Source: Phycisphaerae bacterium
GTDB taxonomy: Bacteria; Planctomycetota; Phycisphaerae; UBA1845; Fen-1342
Direction: 5' to 3'
Assembly: GCA_022842805.1 (NCBI GenBank)
Contig: JALHOX010000024.1
Coordinates: 1-19,820 of the forward strand
Length of the DNA stretch: 19,820 bases
The notes under the pieces were generated by a model, which worked only from the letters and a program-made list of their open reading frames with translations, searched no databases and was not told the DNA's origin. The position numbers and the translations under genes are program-made. How positions within the stretch are numbered: the stretch's first letter is position 1; the number at the start of each line of letters is the position of its first letter. This document shows positions 8,087-15,007 of the stretch, piece by piece.

Positions 8087-8277
8087 ACAGACGACGGCCC
8101 GGCTCTGAGGCGACGGCCCGAACGATCGGGCCGAAGAGTGGAAAGTATCGGGCACCGCGACCCCCACACAACGGGTGAGGGCCGCGGCGCCGCGAAACCC
8201 CGGGCCGCGGGGCGTCGGTGCCTAAGAAAGCGATCTCGGGCGAACGACTGCTCCAAACGGAAAGGCGCATTATTCTT

Positions 8278-8300
8278 GTGGGACTCACGCGCGTGGGACT
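8278..8300. repeat. Direct repeat GTGGGACT x2, 15-bp period, upstream of the sigma gene
   Basis: GTGGGACT occurs at 8278-8285 and 8293-8300, flanking the palindrome CACGCGCGTG (8286-8295, which overlaps the second copy). On the minus strand this reads AGTCCCAC-N7-AGTCCCAC, about 190-215 bases upstream of the sigma start. It is the only evident repeat in the 250-base gap and could be a regulator-binding site. No direct evidence of function. Confidence 0.4.
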
Positions 8301-8336
8301 TTTTTGCGACGGAGAGTAATAGGACCGGGTCGATTC

Positions 8337-9302
8337 CTACGGCGCCCGGCCTCGCTCGTAGTGTTCGCTGCCCCATTTCGCATCCCAATAGGCCCGACGT
8401 TCGACGCCGCGCAGCTCACCCGCCGTTCCGCCCAGCGAATAGCGAAGGACGCGATGTGGCGGCGCGACTTCGATTAGCGCGTCTCCCAGCGGACCGGCAT
8501 CGTCGCCGGGTGTCAGTAGAATGCGCCGCGCCATGAATCGTCCGGCGGGCACAGTCACGTCCGCTGCCGGCTCGATGCGAATCTGGCAGCCCACCGGTGC
8601 CGGCGTGCGCGAGGCGGGGCCGCGGCGGGCCGTCGCGAGTTGCGTGAGGTAGGGGGCCGCAGCCTCGCGATTGTTCACGTCGCCGCTGGCGACGGCGTCA
8701 CGCGCGATCAGCAGAAAGGCCTCCAGCGGACGAACGGCGACCGCCAGCTCAAGTCGCTGCTCGGCCTCGCCTTCGAAGTAAGAAAAGGTACGAGCGTCGA
8801 GCCGGTCGTCGCGCCAGCGGAAGATGTTAAAGATTGAGCCGCACCATTCCTGACTGCTGCCGACGAGCTTCAGCGGCGAGAGGTCGTCGCGCCGGGCGAA
8901 TAGCGTCGTCAGCAAGCGATAGTTGTAATTCTCGGTGGGCACTTCCTCGGCGATGTTGAGCTTCAGAACGGCCACTGCTGTGGGGTCGTCGATGCGATCG
9001 GTCTTTACGCCCGCGGCCGGATCGAACCACTCGCGATTGACGATGTGAACGCTGGTGTAGCGGCGCTCGACGCCGTAAATCGGGCGGCGTGCGTCGTAGT
9101 AGCAGATTTCGGCCAGCCCGTCGTTCCAGGTCGGGAGCGCGCCAAGCGCGCATTGGGTTACGGGGCGCGACGCCGGCTGGGAAGGCGCCGAGGCGGCGGG
9201 GGCGGGTGGAGGGGCGACGGAGGAAATCTGTTTCACGTGAAACAGATTTGCCATCGCAACCGCGGCGAGAAGGATCAGGACGGCAGTGATGGCAGCTTTC
9301 AT
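8337..9302 (-). CDS. Exported protein of unknown function, parS embedded in its 5' end
   Basis: 321 residues, family not recognised. A signal peptide (MKAAITAVLILLAAVAMA) is followed by a Pro/Ala/Ser-rich linker (about 29-48) and a mixed domain with several aromatic strands, for example ICYYDARRPIYGVERRYTSV (66-85) and NYNYRLLTTLFARRDDLSPL. The C-terminal part (VPAGRFMARRILLT, then DALIEVAPPHRVLRYSL and GELRGVERRAYWD) is beta-rich and reminiscent of DUF3108/LolA-like half-barrels, but this is only a resemblance. It is probably periplasmic. The start MKAA was chosen because it begins the signal peptide; upstream frame is Arg/Pro-rich noise. Codons for LFHVKQ (residues 20-25) are the parS sequence itself. 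It stands alone between the deiminase and sigma genes, with 159 and 250 bp gaps. Confidence 0.85.
   Translation of the reverse strand: MKAAITAVLILLAAVAMANLFHVKQISSVAPPPAPAASAPSQPASRPVTQCALGALPTWNDGLAEICYYDARRPIYGVERRYTSVHIVNREWFDPAAGVKTDRIDDPTAVAVLKLNIAEEVPTENYNYRLLTTLFARRDDLSPLKLVGSSQEWCGSIFNIFRWRDDRLDARTFSYFEGEAEQRLELAVAVRPLEAFLLIARDAVASGDVNNREAAAPYLTQLATARRGPASRTPAPVGCQIRIEPAADVTVPAGRFMARRILLTPGDDAGPLGDALIEVAPPHRVLRYSLGGTAGELRGVERRAYWDAKWGSEHYERGRAP
9224..9249. promoter_or_regulatory. parS centromere site 2 (ParB-binding), inside coding sequence
   Basis: Bases 9229-9244 are TGTTTCACGTGAAACA, the same 16 bases as site 1. Symmetry extends to 9224-9249 (26-bp perfect palindrome). The flanks differ from site 1, so the core alone is shared, as expected for ParB recognition rather than a duplicated segment. 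The site lies in the signal-peptide/linker region of the minus-strand gene 8337-9302. Confidence 0.93.
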
Positions 9303-9386
9303 GCGGTGGATTTCGCGCGTTTTGCGAGTTCGTGTTGCAGACTGGCGGATCCTAGCGGGGCCGCCGGGGGTGGGGAGGAAATGAAC

Positions 9387-9423
9387 GAGCCGCCGCGGCC
9401 GACATCGCGGCCCGCGGCGGCTC
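9387..9423 (-). terminator. Candidate terminator hairpin after the deiminase gene
   Basis: A perfect 12-bp stem (GAGCCGCCGCGG at 9387-9398 with CCGCGGCGGCTC at 9412-9423) encloses a 13-base loop, 38 bases past the deiminase stop. On the minus strand it is followed by GTTCATTTCC, only weakly T-rich, so termination is plausible but not certain. Confidence 0.5.
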
Positions 9424-9461
9424 ATCGCCCCCAAAAGCGAACAGACTTCAACAACGCTTTA

Positions 9462-11165
9462 TCAAGGGCCCGTCAGCAGCGCAACGAAGGAGGCGATATC
9501 GCCGACGCTGATCGTGCTGTCCTGATTGGTATCCGCGGCGTTGATGTCGCACGTCGGATAGGTCGATGCGTAGCTCGCAGGATCGGTCAGAGCCAGAACA
9601 AATCCCGCAATATCGCCGACGCTCACCACGCCGTCGCAGTTCATGTCGCCCAGGAGCGTGGGCGTGCCGTTGATGGTGAAGCTGCCCGGGCTTTGGTCGA
9701 AGCCGGTGTTGCCCGAGGCGTCGCGGGCGACGACGCGGATGCGGGCGTTGTTGGAGAAGAGGTCGGGCACGGTCCAGAGGAAGCTGCCGTCGTCGGCGGT
9801 CGCCGCGGCGATGACTTCGTCATAGTTGGCGCCGCCGTCGAGGCTGAGCAGGATGTCGACGTTGCTGACGAGCACGTCATCATCGCTGATCCAGCGGATG
9901 TCGGCCTGCGCTCCGGGGGTGAGCACTTCGCCGCCGCGCAGCGTTCGCAGATACGCAGTCGGATTCACGCCGCCCAGGTGTTGCGGCACGTGCATGACGA
10001 TGCAATGCATGACGCCGGCGGCGGTGACGATGGCCTGGCAGTCGATCTGCACGATCGTCTTGTCGGGCGCGGCGGTCTGCCACGCGGCCAGCGCCTGGGC
10101 GTTGTGTCCGGCGGAGACGATGGTGCTGTTGGTGTAGGTCGGCAGGAGGATCAGGTTGTTGCAGATGACGACGTTTGTGTAGGTGTAGTGCGTGCCGCCG
10201 ATGGAGCGGGCCGGAATGCGCGTCACGGTGTAACCCATGCTTTGCAGACTGGCGGCGGCGTTGTCGCAGATCACATCCTGCGTCGAACCGACGTTGAAGG
10301 GCCAATCGCTGACCATCGCGGCGTTGTCGCCGAGAATCTGCACCCACATGTCGATGTGCTGCGTCGCGTCGACGGCGGTGGGGAAGGGCGTGTAGAACGT
10401 GGTGTCGACATTCTGATAGGAGTTCCACAGATCAAAAATCTGCTGCTCGGTCAGGCCGGGATTTTCATTGTTGATGAGGCGCGTCGCGTGGGAGCGGCCG
10501 AGCGAATCGAGGTGATAGTTGCCGCCGCCGTGGATCAGGGGCATTTCGTAAAACGCGTGTCGCTTGAACGTGGCGAAGAAAGACGAGAAGGCATCGTCGA
10601 AGGGGCGCGGACGGTTGTAGGTGTGGTCGACGATCGCGCGGCAGTTGCCCTGATAAATGTAGCGCGGGCCGTAGTCGCGAATCCAGATGGTGTCGGTCGT
10701 GCGGACGACGAACTGAACCCGGCTCATGTTGACGCTGTTCGAGTTGAGCAGCGTTGTGGCCGTGCTCTGTTCGGAGACGGTATCGACCGCCACGTAGACG
10801 TTGGCATTGCCGACGGTGGTGATGTGTCGAGCCATCTGCGCGAGGATGTTCAGCCACGCGGTGGTCCCCTCCCACGCGATCAATATGCCGTCCATCGGCG
10901 CATATTCGCCGGGGCAGACGATCGGCCCGTCGGGCGGGGGCGTGCTGCCGCGGAGGTCGTATGGGGGCAGGGCGGCCTGAAGCCGCTTCTCGAACTCGGT
11001 CGCGTAGCGCGGCACCGGGGCGCCTTCGGGATAGGTCAGCATGCCGCTTGCATCGACGATCGGGAGGATCGAACCGAGCGGCTCATCTGCGAAGGTTGCG
11101 ATAGGAGCCCATGTGAGAATCGAGGCTGCCGCTACCCCTAGCTGCGTCGTGCGTCGCCTGGTCAT
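9462..11165 (-). CDS. Secreted agmatine deiminase/peptidylarginine deiminase-family enzyme with dockerin-like C-terminus
   Basis: 567 residues. A signal peptide (MTRRRTTQLGVAAASILTWA, cleavage near TFADEP) precedes a guanidino-modifying (PPAD/AgDI) domain, about 80-400. The expected catalytic set is present: D164 in WIRDYGPR, GGGNYHLD (213-220), H270/D272 in QHIDMW, and the nucleophile C388 in GVMHCIVMHVP. The family hydrolyses guanidino groups of agmatine or C-terminal peptidyl-arginine to ureido groups plus ammonia. Export suggests an extracytoplasmic substrate, possibly peptide arginine (inference). Residues about 410-500 form an Ig-like beta domain. Residues 506-567 hold two calcium-loop-like repeats (DMNCDGVVSVGDIAGFVLAL and DTNQDSTISVGDIASFVALL), resembling dockerin type I as seen in many planctomycete exported proteins. 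GAGGA 4 bases before ATG 11165 supports the start. Confidence 0.93.
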   Translation of the reverse strand: MTRRRTTQLGVAAASILTWAPIATFADEPLGSILPIVDASGMLTYPEGAPVPRYATEFEKRLQAALPPYDLRGSTPPPDGPIVCPGEYAPMDGILIAWEGTTAWLNILAQMARHITTVGNANVYVAVDTVSEQSTATTLLNSNSVNMSRVQFVVRTTDTIWIRDYGPRYIYQGNCRAIVDHTYNRPRPFDDAFSSFFATFKRHAFYEMPLIHGGGNYHLDSLGRSHATRLINNENPGLTEQQIFDLWNSYQNVDTTFYTPFPTAVDATQHIDMWVQILGDNAAMVSDWPFNVGSTQDVICDNAAASLQSMGYTVTRIPARSIGGTHYTYTNVVICNNLILLPTYTNSTIVSAGHNAQALAAWQTAAPDKTIVQIDCQAIVTAAGVMHCIVMHVPQHLGGVNPTAYLRTLRGGEVLTPGAQADIRWISDDDVLVSNVDILLSLDGGANYDEVIAAATADDGSFLWTVPDLFSNNARIRVVARDASGNTGFDQSPGSFTINGTPTLLGDMNCDGVVSVGDIAGFVLALTDPASYASTYPTCDINAADTNQDSTISVGDIASFVALLTGP

Positions 11166-11417
11166 GTCGTCCTCGAGGAGATTGTTCGGCCGACAGCAAT
11201 GATTTTTCCGGTCGCATTCCGGCGAATCCGTCGGCGGAATCCACGACACTACCCGCGCGGCCCACCCGATTGCAACACGATTCGGCGCGGAGGGCGAAGG
11301 CGATCCGCCGCCTGTTCGTGCGGGTGCGACCGGTGGGGCGGCATCGGTGCGGATGGCGGGGGGGCTCGGTTGCGGACAGGTATCGTCCGGCGCGCTTGAT
11401 GAAGTACATTTCCGGCG

Positions 11418-12155
11418 ATGAGTCTGCTGCTGGCTTACTCCGATCCGGCCCTCGACGGCCCGACCAACATGGCTCGCGATGAGCACTTGCTGCATGCCGA
11501 GGCTGCGGCCGGCGTCGCCGCCACGCTGCGCTTCTACGGCTGGACGCCGCCGACGGTGAGCCTCGGCTATTTTCAGAAGTACGAATCGCTGGCGGCGCTT
11601 CCGCCCGATATTCGAGCGCTGGCCGTGGTGCGACGGACCACGGGTGGCGGGGCAATTCTGCACGATCGCGAACTGACTTACTGCCTGATCCTGCGCGAGC
11701 AGCACCCGTTCGCCGCTCGCGGACCGGTCGAGCTCTATCGGGCGATTCATGAGTGCTTTCGAGCGGCGCTCGCGGAGCGCGGCGTGGAGAGTGCGCTGGC
11801 CGCGGACGAACTCCCGTTGCCAACGCCGCGGACCGGCCCGTTTTTTTGCTTTGAGAAGCCCGGTCGGACCGATCTGCTGCTGGGCGGGGCGAAGGTGCTG
11901 GGCAGCGCTCAGCGGCGCATCGGCGGCGCGGTGATGCAGCATGGCTCGCTGCTCACGGGCGCGCGATTTGCCGCGCATCCCGGCCGGGCGGTGGAGGGAA
12001 TCGATGATGCCGCGCTACGGATAGACCTGAGCGAGCGAATCGCGCTCGCGCTCGGATCAAATCCGGTGGCCGCAAATTGGAGTGCAGAGCAGTTGCGAGA
12101 TGTGGAGGCGCGCCGCGCGAAGTATGCATCGGAAGAATGGACGCGTCGTTACTGA
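11418..12155 (+). CDS. Lipoate-protein ligase / octanoyltransferase (LplA/LipM family)
   Basis: 245 residues, a single BPL/LPL catalytic domain. It would attach lipoate or octanoate to lysine of the E2 and GcvH lipoyl domains. Signatures are the N-terminal asparagine-containing GPTNMARDE (14-22), the substrate-loop motif RRTTGGGAILHD (72-83), KVLGSAQRR (159-167) with the adenylate/lipoyl-binding lysine, and QHGSLL (174-179). The protein lacks the C-terminal LplA accessory domain. A cysteine (C144, PFFCFEKPG) stands where LipM-type octanoyltransferases have their nucleophile, so LipM-like transfer from octanoyl-ACP is the favoured reading; ATP-dependent ligation is not excluded. No strong ribosome site precedes ATG 11418. 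It diverges from the deiminase gene (252 bp gap) and converges on pyrF with 61 bp between stops. Confidence 0.88.
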   Translation: MSLLLAYSDPALDGPTNMARDEHLLHAEAAAGVAATLRFYGWTPPTVSLGYFQKYESLAALPPDIRALAVVRRTTGGGAILHDRELTYCLILREQHPFAARGPVELYRAIHECFRAALAERGVESALAADELPLPTPRTGPFFCFEKPGRTDLLLGGAKVLGSAQRRIGGAVMQHGSLLTGARFAAHPGRAVEGIDDAALRIDLSERIALALGSNPVAANWSAEQLRDVEARRAKYASEEWTRRY

Positions 12156-12216
12156 ATGTCGGTTCGATCGCGCTGTTCTGCGATTTGGACCGAACGCTCG
12201 GTAGAGGGACCGCCGA

Positions 12217-13143
12217 CTACTGGGTTGCGGCTCGCGCCATGTCGCGAGCCTGGGCCGCGAACTCTTCCGCCGCGAGTCGCACGGCGAGGATCGCGTCGTC
12301 GCCGCAGCGCTCTTTCCAGCGGGGTTGTTCGATGGCATAGATCACGGAGCGGGAGGCGTTGACGATCGCTCCGTCGCCTGCGCGGCGAAAGCAGGCGGAG
12401 ACCGCAGCGGCGGCGGCGCCCTGCGCTCCGAACCCGGGCACCAGGAAGGGGGTGTGGGGCATGTTGTTGCGGATGGTGTGGGCCTCCGCCGCGTCGCGAC
12501 CGGCGACGACCGCGCCGACGCACGAAAGTCCGCATTTTCCGATCAGGTCGGCGCCGGCGCCCCAGTGTTTCACCATCTCCGACATGTGCCAGTAGAGCGG
12601 ACGTACGCCGCCGAACTCATGGATCTGATCGGAGTGGGGATCGCTCGGGCGGACCAACACATACATGCCGCGCCCGGTCTTTTTTGCCGCCTCGATAAAC
12701 GGCGCCACGACGCTGAAGCCGAAATAGCCCGCCAGCGTGACGGCGTCGGGCAGGCGCTCGGCCGACACATCGGCAAAAGCGGGCGGGGCGAGGTGGCCGC
12801 GGGCATAGAACTCGGAGGTGGAGCCGATGTCCCCGCGCTTGATGTCGCCGATGACCAGCAGGCCGCGCTGGTGGGCGTGGGCGATGGTGCGAAAATAGGC
12901 CGCGACGCCGTGTTCGTAGAAAGCTTCGAAAAAGGCGGAATTGATCTTGATCGCCGGCACCAGATCGGCGACGGCCTCGATGATCGCGAACGAGAAGCGC
13001 TCGATCGCGGCGGCGGCCTCGACCGCGGTCGGAGCCGTCGGGCGGAACCGCGGCGGCAGCTTCTCCAACACCGGATCAATGCCGACGACGGCGGGCGTAT
13101 TGCGAATGGAAATCGCCTCTGCCAGGCGATCGGCGTAGTGCAT
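12217..13143 (-). CDS. pyrF: Orotidine 5'-phosphate decarboxylase (family 2)
   Basis: 308 residues. It decarboxylates OMP to UMP, the last step of de novo pyrimidine synthesis, in the cytoplasm. The catalytic Asp-Lys-Asp cluster is in GDIKRGDIGST (D100, K102, D105). GIDP (21-24), the lysine of AIKIN (64-68) and the phosphate-binding region LVPGFGAQG (234-242) also fit. Length and the RGDIGST sequence match the longer family 2 (mycobacterial/myxobacterial type) rather than the roughly 230-residue E. coli type. It is the last gene of a probable operon with pabA and a lipoprotein, starting 21 bp after the lipoprotein stop. Confidence 0.95.
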   Translation of the reverse strand: MHYADRLAEAISIRNTPAVVGIDPVLEKLPPRFRPTAPTAVEAAAAIERFSFAIIEAVADLVPAIKINSAFFEAFYEHGVAAYFRTIAHAHQRGLLVIGDIKRGDIGSTSEFYARGHLAPPAFADVSAERLPDAVTLAGYFGFSVVAPFIEAAKKTGRGMYVLVRPSDPHSDQIHEFGGVRPLYWHMSEMVKHWGAGADLIGKCGLSCVGAVVAGRDAAEAHTIRNNMPHTPFLVPGFGAQGAAAAAVSACFRRAGDGAIVNASRSVIYAIEQPRWKERCGDDAILAVRLAAEEFAAQARDMARAATQ

Positions 13144-13164
13144 GCGTGACCCCGGTCGCTTTTC

Positions 13165-13905
13165 CTAGTCGGCCTGCTGGCGTTCGTGCCAATATCGCCG
13201 CGGATCGACGTCGTAGCCCGGCTTCACCCCGCCATCAAAATGGCCGCGATTTCCGCCGAGCGTGCGGGCGTCGCCGCGCCCGGTGGTGATGATTCGCGGA
13301 TCGCCGTAGCCGATGAGCGGCGTGGGGGTCATGACCCCGGCAGCGGCGATTTTTCGTTCCCCACGGCCATACGAATCGGCGCCCGCCGTGTCGACGCGGC
13401 TGATGGCGATCGCGCCGCCGCCGAGATCGCGCGAGACGTTATTGCCCATCTTCCGACCTTTGTAGAAGGCCAGCGGGTCATAGCGTTTTTGCTTGTCGAC
13501 GCCGAGCTTTTTCTTTTCCTCGGCGGTCAGCTCCGGGATTTCGAACTCGGGCACGAGCCGCTGATTGCCGGCACCGAGCCGCTGCCCTTCGACCGTCACC
13601 GAGGCGGGATAGGGACCACGGTGGACCCGCAGCTTGGGAAACTCGTCGGGCGACACCAGCGCAGCCCGCGCGGCCGGCGCCGATGAAGCGTCTTGCGGAC
13701 CAACGCTCGCCGCCGACGCGTCGCTCGACGGGGCGACGGAGCGCGCATCGTCGGCGGACGGCGCGGCCTCGTTCGTCGTGACGGGAGTCATCGTCGCGAT
13801 CGCCGGCTCGCGCTTCTCGGCAGCGCAACCCGAGGCAAGCGCGATCAGGGCGCCGGCAGCGAATGCCAGCACGACGGAGTGGCTGGGGAGCGATCTATCC
13901 GACAT
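13165..13905 (-). CDS. Small lipoprotein of unknown function
   Basis: 246 residues, family not recognised. The N-terminus (MSDRSLPSHSVVLAFAAGAL) leads to ALIALASGC, a probable but non-ideal lipobox with A at -3 and C at about residue 27. A low-complexity Ala/Ser/Asp-rich stretch (about 30-80) follows, then VHRGPYPASVTVEGQRLG, a charged helix LTAEEKKKLGVDKQKRYDPL, and a glycine/arginine-rich end. It should be an anchored envelope protein with a partly disordered body. ATG 13905 overlaps the pabA stop by 11 bp, arguing for translational coupling; ATG 13917 is an alternative. A structural lipoprotein between two nucleotide/amino-acid biosynthesis genes is unusual and gives no clear hint of function. 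Confidence 0.82.
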   Translation of the reverse strand: MSDRSLPSHSVVLAFAAGALIALASGCAAEKREPAIATMTPVTTNEAAPSADDARSVAPSSDASAASVGPQDASSAPAARAALVSPDEFPKLRVHRGPYPASVTVEGQRLGAGNQRLVPEFEIPELTAEEKKKLGVDKQKRYDPLAFYKGRKMGNNVSRDLGGGAIAISRVDTAGADSYGRGERKIAAAGVMTPTPLIGYGDPRIITTGRGDARTLGGNRGHFDGGVKPGYDVDPRRYWHERQQAD

Positions 13906-14494
13906 GCGCGGGAACATAATCGACCCCGACAAAGTTGGCGAGCAGGCGATGGCCCTCAAGCGTCAGGAAACTCTCCGGATGAAACTGCACCCCTTCGACC
14001 GCGAGCGTCTTGTGTCGAATGGCCATGATCTCGGTCGGATCGTCGTCGGCCGTGGCGCTGACTTCAAAATCGCTCGACAACGTGGGCGGGTCGATCACCA
14101 GCGAGTGATAGCGCGTAGCCTGAAAGGGGTTGCTCATACCGCGAAAGACGCCGCGCCCGTCGTGGCGGATCATGCTGGTCTTGCCATGCATCAGCCGCCG
14201 CGCTCGAACGATCGTCGCCCCGGTCGAATAGCCGATGCACTGATGCCCCAGACAAACGCCGAGGATCGGCACCTTTCCGAAGAATGCCTTGATCACGTCG
14301 TTGCTGATGCCGCCTTCTTTAGGCGTGCAGGGGCCGGGTGAGATCACCAGGTGCGTCGGCCGCAGCGCCGCGATGGCGTCGATGGTGATCTCGTCGTTGC
14401 GAAAAACGCGGATCGGCAGGCGCGGCGCAACCTCTCCGAAGCGCTGCACGAGGTTGTAGGTGAACGAGTCGTAGTTATCGATCAGCACCAGCAT
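13895..14494 (-). CDS. pabA: Glutamine amidotransferase subunit of anthranilate/aminodeoxychorismate synthase
   Basis: 199 residues, complete class I glutamine amidotransferase. It releases ammonia from glutamine for anthranilate (tryptophan) or 4-amino-4-deoxychorismate (folate) synthesis by a TrpE/PabB partner, which is not in the window. Signatures are LIDNYDSFTYNLVQ (4-17), SPGPCTPKEGGIS (52-64), the nucleophile C81 in GVCLGHQCIG, and the H172/E174 pair in GVQFHPES. Sequence alone does not separate TrpG from PabA, and many bacteria use one for both, so the symbol is provisional. The frame is open upstream to 14881, but family similarity starts at MLVLIDNYDS. It is first of a minus-strand operon with the lipoprotein and pyrF. 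Confidence 0.93.
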   Translation of the reverse strand: MLVLIDNYDSFTYNLVQRFGEVAPRLPIRVFRNDEITIDAIAALRPTHLVISPGPCTPKEGGISNDVIKAFFGKVPILGVCLGHQCIGYSTGATIVRARRLMHGKTSMIRHDGRGVFRGMSNPFQATRYHSLVIDPPTLSSDFEVSATADDDPTEIMAIRHKTLAVEGVQFHPESFLTLEGHRLLANFVGVDYVPAHVG

Positions 14495-14523
14495 GCGTCG
14501 CACATCCGTCCCGACACGCCGCA

Positions 14524-14548
14524 ATCGCCACGTTACGCTAGTGGCGAT
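14524..14548. promoter_or_regulatory. Inverted repeat in the pabA/zincin divergent region
   Basis: ATCGCCAC (14524-14531) and GTGGCGAT (14541-14548) form perfect 8-base arms around a 9-base spacer, 30 bases upstream of the pabA start. It could be an operator serving either divergent gene, or a hairpin in the pabA leader. Confidence 0.35.
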
Positions 14549-14638
14549 GATATCGCGAAGTCGTGCACTGCTGCGCGCTCCGTCGCCTCGCGGCCGGGTT
14601 GAAGCCGCGGGCCGCCGCCGGTCGGCGGGGAGCCGCTC

Positions 14639-15007
14639 ATGATTTCCGTCACCGCGGCCGAGTTTGAAAAGGCGGTCGAAGCCGCGCTGCGCTCGATCCC
14701 CCCGGAATTCGAGCGGTTTCTCGACAACGTGATGATCGAAATCAAGGACCGCCCCGGTCGCGAGGCGGCCGAGATGGAGGAGCCCGACGACATCCTCGGT
14801 CTTTACGTCGGCACGCCGATCGAGGACCGCATGCTCGAGGGGCTGCCGCCCATGCCCGATTGCATTTACATCTATCGCCAAAACCTGTGCGACATGTGCG
14901 AGTCGAAAGAGGAACTAATCGATGAAATCCGCATCACCGTTTTGCACGAAATCGGCCATCACTTCGGCCTCGACGAAGACCGTCTCGATGAACTGGGATA
15001 TGCGTAG
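14639..15007 (+). CDS. Minimal zincin-like metallopeptidase (PF06262-type)
   Basis: 122 residues, cytoplasmic by appearance (no signal peptide). The zinc motif HEIGHHFGLDED (103-114) fits HExxHxxGxxE/D, with H103, E104, H107 and E113 as likely ligands and catalytic base. The upstream pattern (LDNVMIEIKDRP at 28-39, LGLYVGTPIEDR at 53-64, YIYRQNL at 78-84) is the usual layout of the small bacterial zincin family formerly called DUF1025. Substrate unknown. GGGGAG about 10 bases before ATG 14639 is a plausible ribosome site. Its stop overlaps the start of the next gene by 8 bp, so the two are likely made together. Confidence 0.88.
   Translation: MISVTAAEFEKAVEAALRSIPPEFERFLDNVMIEIKDRPGREAAEMEEPDDILGLYVGTPIEDRMLEGLPPMPDCIYIYRQNLCDMCESKEELIDEIRITVLHEIGHHFGLDEDRLDELGYA

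Noticed and set aside
8087..8167. GTG 8167 as start of the sigma factor
   Set aside because: The added 27 residues do not resemble ECF region 2 and lack a ribosome site; kept only as an alternative.
9045..11141. 698-codon plus-strand open frame opposite the deiminase
   Set aside because: Low-complexity Val/Gly/Asp/Arg composition mirroring the real gene; the minus strand has a full catalytic set.
12325..13149. Plus-strand open frame opposite pyrF
   Set aside because: Arg/Gly/Asp-rich shadow of a well-supported OMP decarboxylase.
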